A stretch of 64,000 nucleotides of DNA from Galbibacter sp038433465 (GCF_038433465.1 NZ_JAESVF010000004.1:1-64000); one strand, 5' to 3'; positions 1 through 8,430 are shown, counted from the stretch's first letter. A program made the numbers and translations. Notes: generated by a model not told the origin, from the sequence alone.

Positions 1-1
1 A

Positions 2-88
2 CTGCTCAACGGATGTAGCAATGGTGTAAAATGTACCCCAGAAGAACATCAACTCAACAGACGTTCGGTATTTAGAATTGTAAAGTGA
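2..88 (+). CDS. C-terminal end of an OmpA-family protein (partial)
   Basis: The window opens inside a gene. Frame 2 reads on to a TGA at 86-88 and encodes 28 residues containing NGVKCTPEEHQLNRRS. This matches the conserved extreme C-terminus of Bacteroidota OmpA-like proteins (peptidoglycan-binding domain), where a Cys pair and the EEHQxNRR motif close the domain. The start and the upstream beta-barrel or PD40/TPR part lie outside the window. A hairpin with a T-run follows about 40 nt downstream. Family assignment rests only on this short motif. Confidence 0.6.
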   Translation: MLNGCSNGVKCTPEEHQLNRRSVFRIVK

Positions 89-130
89 TTTAATTTTTAG
101 TGATAAACCCAAAATCCCCTATTTTTTTAA

Positions 131-162
131 GGCCGTTCTCATATATGAGGCGGTCTTTTTTT
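131..162 (+). terminator. Rho-independent terminator of the OmpA-like gene
   Basis: A GGCCGT / GCGGTC stem encloses the palindrome CTCATATATGAG and is followed by a run of eight T. It lies about 43 nt after the stop of the partial OmpA-like gene. Confidence 0.7.
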
Positions 163-229
163 ATGGGAATGGTTTCATTGAATGATTGAAAAATTAAAAG
201 ATTTAAATTACTTAAAGAAATATAAATAT

Positions 230-252
230 CATCTCGACAGCAGGAGAGATCT
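230..252. repeat. Half-copy of the REP-like GAGATCTC element
   Basis: CATCTCGAC followed by AGGAGAGATCT is the right half of the element seen in full at 310-431 and 56724-57016. The 89-559 gap holds this copy, the full element and short AT-rich simple sequence. I see no gene I would defend there. Confidence 0.6.
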
Positions 253-309
253 AAACCTCTCAAGCGTTTCAACAGTTACACAATTCAACAACTTAACAAT
301 CAAGAAAAG

Positions 310-431
310 TGAGATTTCTCTTCGGCTTCGCCTCATTCGAAATGACGTAGTAGTTTGAGGAGAACGTATTATGAATTTTGATAAAAAGCTACTTTCAGTA
401 AAACGTCATCTGGACGAATGGAGAGATCTCA
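310..431. repeat. REP-like imperfect palindrome, full element
   Basis: The left half (310-347) starts TGAGATTTCTCTTCGGC and ends CGAAATGACG. The right half (405-431) is a degraded GTCATCT...GGAGAGATCTCA. The halves are roughly inverted relative to each other: both outer ends read GAGATxTCTC and both inner ends read GAxATGAC. The left half is nearly identical to those at 56724, 56832, 56940 and 57347. The 60-codon open frame crossing it is repeat sequence, not a credible gene. Confidence 0.65.
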
Positions 432-559
432 AACTCTTCAAACAATTAACCAATTATACAATTCAGAAATATAAATATGTTAAATATTTTATAGTTGACC
501 GTGGTCATTCTATACGTACGAGTAATAGCGGAAATTTGCTACAAATAAATTAGCTTAGA

Positions 560-796
560 ATGATAAAGAATAAATTAAAAGGAATATTTCTAATTTGTGT
601 TTTTAGCTTGAATTTTCAGGTTGCAAGCGCATTTATAGATAAAAAGGATGTTAATCCTTTTCCAGAAGAACAGAAGATAGAACTCGAGGCGTCTTCTACT
701 AATTATTCCGAAGGAAATTTAGTCTTGTCGACTTCATTTTTGGATACATTGATAACCGAAGTTAAAGAGTTTATAACAGCCATAGGGATTTTGTAA
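560..796 (+). CDS. Small secreted protein of unknown function
   Basis: This 78-residue protein starts MIKNKLKG and continues with a hydrophobic stretch ending at VASA-F (about residues 7-24), a plausible Sec signal peptide. The mature part is about 54 residues, acidic and Cys-free, with a hydrophobic C-terminus (ITEVKEFITAIGIL). I do not recognise a family. A strong shared terminator lies 40 nt downstream. It stands alone between repeat-rich DNA and the convergent M1 peptidase. It could be a degenerate remnant, but the signal peptide and the terminator favour a real gene. Confidence 0.45.
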   Translation: MIKNKLKGIFLICVFSLNFQVASAFIDKKDVNPFPEEQKIELEASSTNYSEGNLVLSTSFLDTLITEVKEFITAIGIL

Positions 797-836
797 TAAT
801 ATTTGAGGGATTATTATTTACAATTGCGCCAAAAGT

Positions 837-870
837 AAAAAGGCTATTTCGATTAAGAAATAGCCTTTTT
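837..870. terminator. Bidirectional terminator
   Basis: AAAAAGGCTATTTC and its complement GAAATAGCCTTTTT flank a 6-nt loop, with A- and T-runs on both sides. It sits between the convergent 560-796 gene and the M1 peptidase gene and can serve both. Confidence 0.85.
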
Positions 871-892
871 ATATGGATTGAAGTGAAGTAAA

Positions 893-3196
893 TTAGTTTT
901 GAACTTTCTTCTTAAATTTATCAAAGTCTGAATCGCCAGTTTGTTTTGGCCATGCATTGTTTTCGGTGTCGATATCTGCAGTTTCAGCTTTTGGATCTAC
1001 TACAATACTTGTAATTTCTTTGTCTGTAGCAAATACTTTTTTCACCTCTTTATCATTTTTTCTCCAAATTTCAACAGGGTAGGTAATGTTTTCCGTAGTA
1101 CCGTCTTTAAAAGTGTACTCTACAATAAGAGGCATTGGGATACCGCCTGGTTTTGAATATGTAATTTCGTAGAAATATTTAGGAGCCTTCATGCTGTTTC
1201 TTTCCGCAGGCGTAAAGTTGTCCATTAAATATTCGTTTAACGATTTGAAGTTTTCTTGTTCTGAACGTTTTGAAACTTCGTTTTTATAATCGTCACTATC
1301 TTCAGCAACAAGATAAACTAGGTCTGGAAGATCAGACTCAGCCATTCCTCTTTGCTCTAAAATTTCTCTTACACGTGCATTTGGTGTTGATGAAACATAA
1401 TATTTTTTTACGTCTTGAACACCTATGTCAACAAAATCGGTAGTGTAGAACCATCCTCTCCAAAACCAATCTAAATCTACTGCAGAAGCGTCTTCCATTG
1501 TTCTGAAGAAATCTTCTGGAGTTGGGTGTTTAAACATCCAACGTTGTGCGTAGGTTTGGAATGCGTAATCGAATAACTCATGTCCCATTACAGTTTCTCT
1601 AAGAATGTTAAGTGCAGTTGCAGGTTTTCCGTAAGCATTTGCACCAAGTTGATAAACATTCTCTGGGTTTGACATAATTGGAGCGATAAAGGCTTGGTCG
1701 CCTTTCATATAATCTACAATTTTAGAAGGCTCACCTCTACGAGAAGGATATTTTCCGTCTGGACCAACAGCTTCTGGGTATGCAATTGCAAATTCTTGCT
1801 CGGTTAAATATTGACAAAAAGTATTGATTCCTTCATCCATCCATCCCCATTGACGCTCGTCTGAGTTTACAATCATCGGGAAGTAGTTGTGTCCAACTTC
1901 GTGAATAATTACACTAATCATTCCAAATTTCACACGGTCGCTATACGTTCCGTCTTCTTCTGGACGACCATAATTCCAACAAATCATAGGGTATTCCATC
2001 CCTTGATTTTTAGCGTGTACAGAAATTGCTTTTGGATAAGGATATGCAAAAGTGTGTTTTGAGTATGTTTTTAAAGTTTGAACTACAGCTTTTGTAGAAT
2101 ATTCTTCCCAAAGTGGGTTCCCTTCTTTTGAATAAATAGAAACAGCCATTACTGTTTTTCCATTTTCCATTTTAACAGCTTGTCTTTCCCAGATGTATTT
2201 TCTTGAAGTTGTAAAAGCAAAGTCACGTACGTTTTCAGCTTTTAGTTTCCAAGTTTTTCTGTCGGTTGAATGTCCTTTTTCGTTTTCTCTAGCTTCAGCT
2301 TCGGTAACAATAAAAACAGGTTTGTTATATGATTTTTTTGAGTCTTCGTAACGCTTGTACATATCGTCAGAAAGTACTTCTTTAGGGTTTTGTAAAACTC
2401 CTGTTCCGTCTAAAACATGATCTGAAGGTACGGTAATGTTTACTTCGTAATTTCCGAAAGGAAGTGCAAACTCTCCGCTTCCCCAGAATTGGTGGTTTTG
2501 CCAACCTTCAACGTCGTTGTAAACAGCCATACGAGGGAAAAACTGTGCAATTACATAGTTTTTGTTTCCGTCAGGGAATTCTTCGTATCCGCTACGCGCT
2601 CTATCAACTAAGTGATTGTTTACATTGTACCACCACTTGATGTTAAAAGTATATTTTTCTCCTGGCTCTAATGGTTTGTCAAGATCTACACGCATCATTG
2701 TTTGATTGATGGTGTAAGGTAAGTTTTTACCTTTTGCATCTTTTACTTCCTGAATATTGAAACCACCATCAAAAGGCTCGCTGTAATATTTTTTAGCAAA
2801 GCTTGCTGTTTCTTCAGCAGGAGGAACACCATCGCCATTTCTTAAAGGCGACTTAGAGTCTTTTGCTCTTACGTTTTGATCGAGCTGTACCCATAAAAAT
2901 TCCAATTTGTCTGGAGAATTATTGGTGTAGGTAATAGTTTCTCTACCGGTTAATTTTTGAGTGTCGTCGTTGAGTTCGATATCCATTTTATAGTCCGCTT
3001 GTTGCTGATAGTAAGCAGGACCTGGAGCTCCAGAACCCGTTCTGTACATGTTTGGAGTAGCAAACTCCTCGTACATTTGTCTGAATTTGTTTGTGTTAGT
3101 GTGGCCTTGTTCTTTTTCTTTTTGGTCTTCTTGAGCGAAAACACCACTAAAAGATAAGAAGCAAAAACCTGCTAATAGGTACTTGAATTTGTGCAT
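893..3196 (-). CDS. M1 family zinc metallopeptidase (aminopeptidase), secreted
   Basis: This 767-residue exported peptidase probably trims N-terminal residues from peptides outside the inner membrane. Residues 1-22 (MHKFKYLLAG...GVFAQ) form a signal peptide. The zinc site is complete: HEVGH has His432, Glu433 and His436, and Glu455 (WMDEG) lies 18 residues further, giving the gluzincin spacing HExxH-18-E. The exopeptidase GxMEN-like motif appears as QGMEYP upstream of the zinc site. The start is ATG. A DUF6702 gene lies 64 nt upstream on the same strand, a pairing common in Flavobacteriaceae. The substrate is unknown. Confidence 0.93.
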   Translation of the reverse strand: MHKFKYLLAGFCFLSFSGVFAQEDQKEKEQGHTNTNKFRQMYEEFATPNMYRTGSGAPGPAYYQQQADYKMDIELNDDTQKLTGRETITYTNNSPDKLEFLWVQLDQNVRAKDSKSPLRNGDGVPPAEETASFAKKYYSEPFDGGFNIQEVKDAKGKNLPYTINQTMMRVDLDKPLEPGEKYTFNIKWWYNVNNHLVDRARSGYEEFPDGNKNYVIAQFFPRMAVYNDVEGWQNHQFWGSGEFALPFGNYEVNITVPSDHVLDGTGVLQNPKEVLSDDMYKRYEDSKKSYNKPVFIVTEAEARENEKGHSTDRKTWKLKAENVRDFAFTTSRKYIWERQAVKMENGKTVMAVSIYSKEGNPLWEEYSTKAVVQTLKTYSKHTFAYPYPKAISVHAKNQGMEYPMICWNYGRPEEDGTYSDRVKFGMISVIIHEVGHNYFPMIVNSDERQWGWMDEGINTFCQYLTEQEFAIAYPEAVGPDGKYPSRRGEPSKIVDYMKGDQAFIAPIMSNPENVYQLGANAYGKPATALNILRETVMGHELFDYAFQTYAQRWMFKHPTPEDFFRTMEDASAVDLDWFWRGWFYTTDFVDIGVQDVKKYYVSSTPNARVREILEQRGMAESDLPDLVYLVAEDSDDYKNEVSKRSEQENFKSLNEYLMDNFTPAERNSMKAPKYFYEITYSKPGGIPMPLIVEYTFKDGTTENITYPVEIWRKNDKEVKKVFATDKEITSIVVDPKAETADIDTENNAWPKQTGDSDFDKFKKKVQN

Positions 3197-3260
3197 AGTT
3201 TGTTTAGAAATGAATTAAGGGTTGGAAATTAAATAATTTGTAAATTTTTATGAATTAAAG

Positions 3261-3761
3261 TTACAATTTTAACATAGCTTTATCATTCTGTTTTATCAAC
3301 ATAAAGCTTTTTTTGCGATTTTCTATGTTTATATGAACTACATTTTGTTGTTCTGGATAGATGTCGAAAAGTACTTTGCTTTGAATACTGATGGAATGTA
3401 TTTTTTTTGATTTGAGTTTTGGAACTTCTAAGTAGCATTTCATAACGTCTACATCGTATTCTTTTCCGATGAAATTCCAAGTAACTTCTTCTCCATTTAC
3501 ATACACTATAAATTTGTCGTGCAGGTATTTTTCAATATAAAAATCGACGTTTTCGAGTTCTTTTTTAGTTTTTAAATTTGCATTGATGGCGTAGCGCTCT
3601 TTGAAGAGTTTTTCCATATCATCAATAAAATACCTAGAAATTATCTGAAGCGCTTGGTCTTCTTCAGCGTAGTTTACATCGGTTACGCTTACATAAAATT
3701 TATGATACACACCAAAACTCAACAGTGGTAAGAGCAAAAATAGGAGGAGGTATTTTTTCAT
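3261..3761 (-). CDS. DUF6702 family protein, exported
   Basis: This 166-residue protein has an N-terminal signal peptide (MKKYLLLFLLLPLLSFGVYH). The mature start HKFYVSVTDVNY and the later QIISRYFIDDMEKLF match the family conserved next to M1 peptidases in Flavobacteriaceae. No catalytic motif is visible, and a beta-rich fold is likely. It is the gene immediately upstream of the M1 peptidase on the same strand, so co-transcription is probable. The family function is unknown. A role in envelope proteolysis is inference from the neighbour only. Confidence 0.8.
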   Translation of the reverse strand: MKKYLLLFLLLPLLSFGVYHKFYVSVTDVNYAEEDQALQIISRYFIDDMEKLFKERYAINANLKTKKELENVDFYIEKYLHDKFIVYVNGEEVTWNFIGKEYDVDVMKCYLEVPKLKSKKIHSISIQSKVLFDIYPEQQNVVHINIENRKKSFMLIKQNDKAMLKL

Positions 3762-3817
3762 GATTTTGAAATATCTTTTTTATGCTTCGCGAGTTTCTTC
3801 CGAAGCAATTAAATTTA

Positions 3818-4579
3818 TTATTCGATATTGTTTACAGTTTTAAAATCGGCACTTTTCAGTTCCAAAAAAGCCAAAATTTGTAGCGGATCGTTGTTTTCAA
3901 TCTCTTTAAATTTTGGGTCAACTGCACAAAAATACATAAACCTATCTATATAATCTTCGGGGATTTTTAAATCTTTAACATAGAAATCTACTTCAAAAAG
4001 CTCTTTCGTATCCATTAGTTTTACTTCTTCTTTTTGAAGTTTGATGAGCTTTTTTATCCGTTTAATTTTTCCGTTGATGGTATTTACAATCAAATCTATC
4101 GGTCCGTTTGAGGCAGTGTAGAGCATCCTTTCAGAATGTGTTTTCTTTTTAACAGTGGCATTTGGCAAACCTAAGCTTACTGCGTTTACCACATCATTTA
4201 TAGGATTGTTTTTGATATCGTTGGTTAAATTTCCCGATAAACTATACGGAGTGATGGTAACTGGCGCCAACACATTAACTTTTTCAACCAGTGTTACTTC
4301 GAGGTATTTTTCAGCAATAATTTCTTCGGAAATCTCTACAAACTTTATTTCAAATTGAAGTGCCGTAAATACAAGCTGATCGTTTGCTTTGGCATCAATT
4401 TCAAAAAAACCTTCTTGGTTGGTAATGGTACTTGCGTTGCTGGTTTTGTTTAGCACATAAATCCCTTCTACTTCTGTGTTTGTGTTTACAACTTTTCCTT
4501 TAAGGGAGGTTCTAAAAACTTGTGCAGTAGCAATGTTTGCGGAGGCAATGAAAAGGATTATGAGTAAATTATTCTTCAG
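3818..4579 (-). CDS. CarboxypepD_reg-like domain protein with unusual start
   Basis: The first canonical start in frame is a GTG at 4456. However, the open frame continues upstream to 4583 and encodes LKNNLLIILFIASANIATAQ, a good signal peptide, then VFRTSLKGKVVNTNTEVEGIYV, the start of a carboxypeptidase-regulatory-like beta-sandwich. The true N-terminus is therefore probably near 4579, where the codon is CTG, overlapping the last codons of the upstream paralogue (stop at 4569-4571). With that start it is 253 residues. It is paralogous to the 4569-5309 product (ITNQEGFFEI versus ITNKDGEFEI; a similar C-terminal acidic domain). Function is unknown, probably surface or periplasmic. Confidence 0.7.
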   Translation of the reverse strand: MKNNLLIILFIASANIATAQVFRTSLKGKVVNTNTEVEGIYVLNKTSNASTITNQEGFFEIDAKANDQLVFTALQFEIKFVEISEEIIAEKYLEVTLVEKVNVLAPVTITPYSLSGNLTNDIKNNPINDVVNAVSLGLPNATVKKKTHSERMLYTASNGPIDLIVNTINGKIKRIKKLIKLQKEEVKLMDTKELFEVDFYVKDLKIPEDYIDRFMYFCAVDPKFKEIENNDPLQILAFLELKSADFKTVNNIE

Positions 4580-5309
4580 AGGCTTTTAAGGCGTTAAAGT
4601 TTTTACTTTCATCAACTAAAAAATCAATTAATTCGAATTCATGACTACGTTGCATAAGCGTTTGCGATGGTAATTTATCATCTACATAAAATAAAAATTC
4701 GTCTATTTGATCTTGCGGAATGTTTAAATCCATTACAAAAAACTCATCGTCGTATACTTGGCGTAACACCTGACTTGGTAGAATGATTTTAGTTTCTTCT
4801 TTGTCTTTATGCGATTTAAAGAGCGCCTTGTAAATGTTTACAAAATTAAGTCCGTTTACCATACCGCGCTGACTTACAGGAATGGCGTAGTTTACAGTTG
4901 GTGTAGCTTGGTCGGTTTCGTATGCGTATTGTTTAAACTCTTCATTTTTTAGACGAATATACTCGGCTCTGTCTTCTGGCGTAACAACTACTTGGTCGAG
5001 TTCGGTAATTTTTTCATTCACCTCTACAACAAGTCGGTTATTTTCCAAAATTTCATCGGTAATTTCTACAGTTTTAAATTCGTAATTCATTGCAGTAAAA
5101 GCCAATTTATCGCCTTTCTTCACCGTTATTTCAAACTCTCCATCTTTATTGGTAATCGTAGCTTTTTCAGTAGTAACATTAATTACATTTTCATTAGAAA
5201 CGCTAGTATTGTGGTACATTACTTTACCTTTTAAAAGAACGGTGTTCTCTTGAGAAAGTACGAATAACGGACTCAAAATAAGAAGCAGGAAAAATAATTG
5301 CTTTTGCAT
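4569..5309 (-). CDS. CarboxypepD_reg-like domain protein, exported
   Basis: A signal peptide (MQKQLFFLLLILSPLFVLSQ) comes first. Residues about 26-110 form a carboxypeptidase-regulatory-like domain (LLKGKVMYHNTSVSNENVINV, then ITNKDGEFEITVKKGDKLAFTAMNYE) of the kind used at the N-terminus of SusC/TonB receptors. Here it is followed by a short domain of about 130 residues and no barrel. The length is 246 residues with an ATG start. The next gene (3818-4579) is its paralogue and overlaps its stop, so the two are probably translated together. The binding partner is unknown. Confidence 0.82.
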   Translation of the reverse strand: MQKQLFFLLLILSPLFVLSQENTVLLKGKVMYHNTSVSNENVINVTTEKATITNKDGEFEITVKKGDKLAFTAMNYEFKTVEITDEILENNRLVVEVNEKITELDQVVVTPEDRAEYIRLKNEEFKQYAYETDQATPTVNYAIPVSQRGMVNGLNFVNIYKALFKSHKDKEETKIILPSQVLRQVYDDEFFVMDLNIPQDQIDEFLFYVDDKLPSQTLMQRSHEFELIDFLVDESKNFNALKASEE

Positions 5310-5551
5310 GGAATTTGGTTTATAGTAGTTAAAACTAAAGTGTCAAAAATTGGTAACTTAATGTAAAGATAGCAATACTCGTTTAAATGTATCTTGCCAT
5401 TTTTTAAAAAGTATTGAGGTTTTGATACTGTAAATAAATTATATCTTCGGATGAGATAAAAAAATATGCTGGTAAACTTTTGTTAAATGAAGTTTGATTT
5501 GTGATTTTGTAATAACAGTACAATTGATATTTACTTTTTTTTTTAACTGAA

Positions 5552-5726
5552 TTTTTCATTTTTGTCTTGACACAAAAACGAAACAAAAAGGTCAAGACTG
5601 ATTAAAAAAGTATAAGAAAATCTACGGAAACATCTTCCACAGATAAAAAGAACTCGCTCTGCTCAAACAGCTTTTTATCTTTTGCCTACACTGCTTCCTT
5701 GATTTTCAAAACTTTTTTAATAGGTC
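5552..5726. repeat. 175-bp dispersed repeat, copy 1
   Basis: It begins TTTTTCATTTTTGTCTTGAC and ends TTTTTTAATAGGTC. It contains an internal inverted pair (GTCTTGAC ... GTCAAGAC). Near-identical copies occur at 9147-9341 (opposite strand) and 28116-28290. The rest of the 5310-5899 gap is AT-rich with no supported gene. The 63-codon frame at 5404-5595 has no recognisable features. Confidence 0.85.
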
Positions 5727-5899
5727 GGTATTTTAAAGTTAATGATTTTTTAAATTGAAATTGTTATTAAATGAAGCTTAGATTTCTTCTGAAAACAGAT
5801 TCTTTATAATTTCAACCGAAAAGCGTATTTTCTTATATAAATTTACAAAAAATAACAGTGTGTTTTAAACTGAAAATACACGAGTTTAAAAGAAAGTTA

Positions 5900-6601
5900 A
5901 TGAAAAAATTACTAATTGCAAGTACATCTACCGTTCACGGAAGTACCTATTTGGAATATATAGAAACGGCGCTTGCCGAATTTTTTAAAGATATACAAAC
6001 CATCGTTTTTGTTCCGTATGCGCGACCAGGAGGAATTACACACGATGCATATACTGAAATTGCGCAAAATGGATTTGAGAAAATAGGAAAAAAAGTGGTG
6101 GGTTTACATACATTCGACAATCCTGTTGAAGCTATTGAAAGTGCAGAAGCTGTTTTTACAGGTGGAGGGAATACCTTTTTGTTGGTTACACAACTATATA
6201 AAAACGAAGTGATGGCGCCTTTACGAACACGTATTTTTGAAGGAATGCCGTATTTCGGAACCAGTGCAGGGGCAAATATTACAGGACTTACCATGCAAAC
6301 CACCAACGATATGCCTATTGTCTATCCGCCAAGTTTTAAAACTTTGGGTGCTGTTCCGTTTAACATCAATCCGCATTATCTCGATCCCGATCCAACTAGC
6401 ACACACAAAGGCGAAACTAGAGAAACCCGAATTAAAGAATTCCATACTATAAATACACAAGCTGTAGTTGGTCTACGCGAAGGGAGCTGGTTAGAAGTGC
6501 AAGGCGATGAAATTATACTAAAAGGACAATTGCCAGCACGAATTTTCGAACAAAACAAAACCCCTTATGAACTGGAAAGTGGGAGTAAAGTGAAGGTTTG
6601 A
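5900..6601 (+). CDS. pepE: Dipeptidase E (peptidase family S51)
   Basis: This cytoplasmic peptidase is expected to cleave Asp-X dipeptides. I chose the internal ATG at 5900 (MKKLLIASTSTVHG), giving 233 residues like characterised PepE (about 229). An upstream ATG at 5858 would add 14 unconserved residues. The family signature is present: FTGGGNTF, the nucleophile elbow FGTSAGAN with Ser122, and NPHYLD with His159, plus a conserved acidic residue near 137. It stands alone, with a repeat element upstream and the convergent rluF downstream. Confidence 0.9.
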   Translation: MKKLLIASTSTVHGSTYLEYIETALAEFFKDIQTIVFVPYARPGGITHDAYTEIAQNGFEKIGKKVVGLHTFDNPVEAIESAEAVFTGGGNTFLLVTQLYKNEVMAPLRTRIFEGMPYFGTSAGANITGLTMQTTNDMPIVYPPSFKTLGAVPFNINPHYLDPDPTSTHKGETRETRIKEFHTINTQAVVGLREGSWLEVQGDEIILKGQLPARIFEQNKTPYELESGSKVKV

Positions 6602-6690
6602 TGGGGTAGAATATTACCTGATATATTTATAAATGAATAGTTATGACTACCGAATGTGATATTGTTTCAAACTGAGTTATAAGCTGTAGT

Positions 6691-7419
6691 TTATTCAAAA
6701 GTCTTTGAAGAATCTTCTGTAAGACGGTTTATTTCAGCGAGTTCTTTTTTGGTAAGATAACGCCATTCTCCTATAGGAACATCCAGCGAAACATTCATAA
6801 TACGGATACGTTTCAAGGAGGTTACATTATAACCTAAGTATTCGCACATACGGCGTATTTGTCGGTTTAAACCTTGGGTCAGAATAATTTTAAAGGTATG
6901 CGCATCGATTTTTTCAACTTTACATTTTCGAGTAATGGTGTCTAAAATAGGAATTCCGTTACTCATTCGCTTTACAAAATCGTCGGTTATAACTTTGTCG
7001 ACCGTTACAACATATTCTTTTTCGTGTTTGTTTCTTCCGCGTAAAATTTTGTTTACAATATCTCCATCGTTGGTTAAAAAAATAAGACCTTCACTAGGTT
7101 TGTCCAAACGTCCGATAGGAAAAATACGTTTCGGATAGTTTATAAAATCAATAATATTATCTTTTTCCACACGCGTATCGGTGGTGCAAACAATGCCGAT
7201 AGGTTTGTTAAAAGCGAGGTATACAAAATCGTCTTTTGGAGTAGAAATAAGTTTTCCATCAACTCTAATTTCGTCGTCGCTACTTACTTTGGTTCCCATT
7301 TCTGGAATTTTTCCGTTTACGGTAACTCTGTTTTGCTGAATAAGTTTGTCGGCAGCACGACGCGAGCAAAATCCTACTTCGCTTAAAAATTTATTAATTC
7401 TAGTTAACTCCTTTTTCAT
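6691..7419 (-). CDS. rluF: 23S rRNA pseudouridine synthase RluF
   Basis: It converts a uridine of 23S rRNA (U2604 in E. coli) to pseudouridine. Residues 1-60 are an S4 RNA-binding domain (INKFLSEVGFCSRRAADKLI). The RsuA/RluB/E/F-type catalytic domain follows, with the active-site Asp106 in PIGRLDKPSEGL and the RluF-like stretch LTQGLNRQIRRMCEYLGY then RIRIMNVSL. The length is 242 residues with an ATG start. RluF rather than RluB is preferred from GIPILDTITRKCKVEKI and the short C-terminus. It lies directly downstream of tRNA-Gly but is separated from it by that tRNA's terminator. Confidence 0.88.
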   Translation of the reverse strand: MKKELTRINKFLSEVGFCSRRAADKLIQQNRVTVNGKIPEMGTKVSSDDEIRVDGKLISTPKDDFVYLAFNKPIGIVCTTDTRVEKDNIIDFINYPKRIFPIGRLDKPSEGLIFLTNDGDIVNKILRGRNKHEKEYVVTVDKVITDDFVKRMSNGIPILDTITRKCKVEKIDAHTFKIILTQGLNRQIRRMCEYLGYNVTSLKRIRIMNVSLDVPIGEWRYLTKKELAEINRLTEDSSKTFE

Positions 7420-7442
7420 AACCTAAAGGTACGTATTTCGCA

Positions 7443-7473
7443 TAAAAAAAGCCCAACGTTATGTTAGGCTTTC
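7443..7473 (-). terminator. Terminator of tRNA-Gly
   Basis: On the minus strand an AGCC(T)AAC ... GTT(G)GGCT hairpin runs into a run of T (A-run at 7444-7450 on the plus strand). It begins four bases after the tRNA 3' end. Confidence 0.7.
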
Positions 7474-7476
7474 TAG

Positions 7477-7549
7477 AGCGGGAGACGAGGTTCGAACTCG
7501 CGACATTCAGCTTGGAAGGCTGACGCTCTACCAACTGAGCTACTCCCGC
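7477..7549 (-). tRNA. tRNA-Gly (anticodon TCC)
   Basis: This 73-nt cloverleaf on the minus strand has acceptor GCGGGAG / CTCCCGC, a D-arm AGCTCAGTTGGTAGAGC, an anticodon loop CTTCCAAG giving anticodon TCC, and a T-arm GCGAGTTCGAACCTCGT. The discriminator base is T and CCA is not encoded. The D-loop GG and TTCGA T-loop are intact. Confidence 0.96.
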
Positions 7550-7563
7550 AAATATTGTGGGTG

Positions 7564-7595
7564 CAAATATAACAAAACTCTATTTTTCTTTCCAA
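7564..7595 (-). promoter_or_regulatory. Bacteroidota-type promoter for tRNA-Gly
   Basis: On the minus strand, TTG (7593-7595), a 21-nt spacer and TATATTTG (7564-7571) match the sigma-ABfr consensus TTG-N19-21-TAnnTTTG. The -7 box ends 14 nt before the mature tRNA. Confidence 0.7.
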
Positions 7596-7681
7596 AACTT
7601 TTTTCGTTTTTTTTCTGAAGGAAATATTGATGAGGTTTATTATAATTACGTTATCTTGTATTATGCAATAAAAATCAAACA

Positions 7682-7969
7682 ATGGAATTAACAATACAAC
7701 ACGAAAAAGCAGCTACTAAAGGGCGTTTTTTTGTAGAAAATGATAAAAAAACTTTGGCAGAAATGACCTATTCGGTAGCTGGAAGTGATAAAATTATTAT
7801 CGACCACACCGAGGTAGACGACAGTTTGCGAGGACAGGGAGTAGGGCATAAGTTACTTGAAGCACTAGTTGCTTATGTTAGAGCCGAACAAATTAAAGTA
7901 ATTCCACTTTGTCCGTTTGCCAAAGCGCAAATTCAAAAAAACACTTCGTATCACGATATTTTAGCCTAA
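7682..7969 (+). CDS. Small GNAT-like N-acetyltransferase (YjdJ/NATD1 type)
   Basis: This 95-residue single-domain protein has the acetyl-CoA loop as RGQGVGHKLLEALVAYV (about residues 52-68), followed by the family's VIPLCPFAKAQIQ with its conserved Cys and the end YHDIL. It is much shorter than classical GNATs, as expected for this subfamily. The stop overlaps the start of the next GNAT gene (TAATG), so the two are translationally coupled. The substrate is unknown. Confidence 0.87.
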   Translation: MELTIQHEKAATKGRFFVENDKKTLAEMTYSVAGSDKIIIDHTEVDDSLRGQGVGHKLLEALVAYVRAEQIKVIPLCPFAKAQIQKNTSYHDILA

Positions 7970-8418
7970 TGCATATTGTAAAAATAATCAGCGCTCAAGA
8001 AGCGCAAATTGTAAGGCATCCTGTTTTACGACCTGGTAAACCCTTAGAAACGGCAGTTTTTCCCGACGATGCTTTAGAAGATACTTTTCATGTTGGGGTT
8101 GTTGAAAATAATGAAGCTGTTGGTACAGTTACTTTTATAAAAAAGAAAAACAACCTATTTACTGCTAATAACCAATATCAATTACGCGGAATGGCTGTTT
8201 TAGATGTCCATCAGAAAAAAGGTTTTGGAGCTTTAATGGTTCAAAAAGCAGAAACAGTAATGTTGGAAAAAGGAGGTGATTTTATTTGGCTTAATGCACG
8301 TGAAATTGCAGTGCCTTTTTACAAAAAAATGGGCTATAAAATAGTTGGAGATGTTTTTCAAGTTCCAGAAATTGGACCACATTATTTGATGACAAAGAGT
8401 TTTTCTGAAAGTAATTAA
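7969..8418 (+). CDS. GNAT family N-acetyltransferase
   Basis: I take the ATG at 7969, which overlaps the stop of the preceding gene (TAATG), giving 149 residues. A longer frame from 7909 only reads through the neighbour. It has a typical GNAT core: RGMAVLDVHQKKGFGALMVQKAE (beta4 and the acetyl-CoA loop; Q-K-K-G-F-G in place of the usual QRRGIG) and LNAREIAVPFYKKMGYKIVGD (beta5 to alpha4 with FYKKMGY). It resembles ElaA/YjgM-type GNATs. The substrate is unknown. Confidence 0.88.
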   Translation: MHIVKIISAQEAQIVRHPVLRPGKPLETAVFPDDALEDTFHVGVVENNEAVGTVTFIKKKNNLFTANNQYQLRGMAVLDVHQKKGFGALMVQKAETVMLEKGGDFIWLNAREIAVPFYKKMGYKIVGDVFQVPEIGPHYLMTKSFSESN

Positions 8419-8422
8419 AGTC

Positions 8423-8430
8423 TAATTTTG
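8423..8430 (+). promoter_or_regulatory. Putative -7 box upstream of the O-methyltransferase
   Basis: TAATTTTG matches TAnnTTTG and ends 24 nt before the ATG at 8455. The -33 element is not convincing (only a T-run at the right distance). Confidence 0.4.

Noticed and set aside
371..553. 60-codon open frame on the plus strand
   Set aside because: It runs through the right half of a REP-like repeat and simple AT-rich sequence. Other copies of the repeat do not keep the frame.
5404..5595. 63-codon frame in the gap before pepE
   Set aside because: Its N-terminal part lies within the 175-bp repeat and the rest is low-complexity AT-rich DNA.
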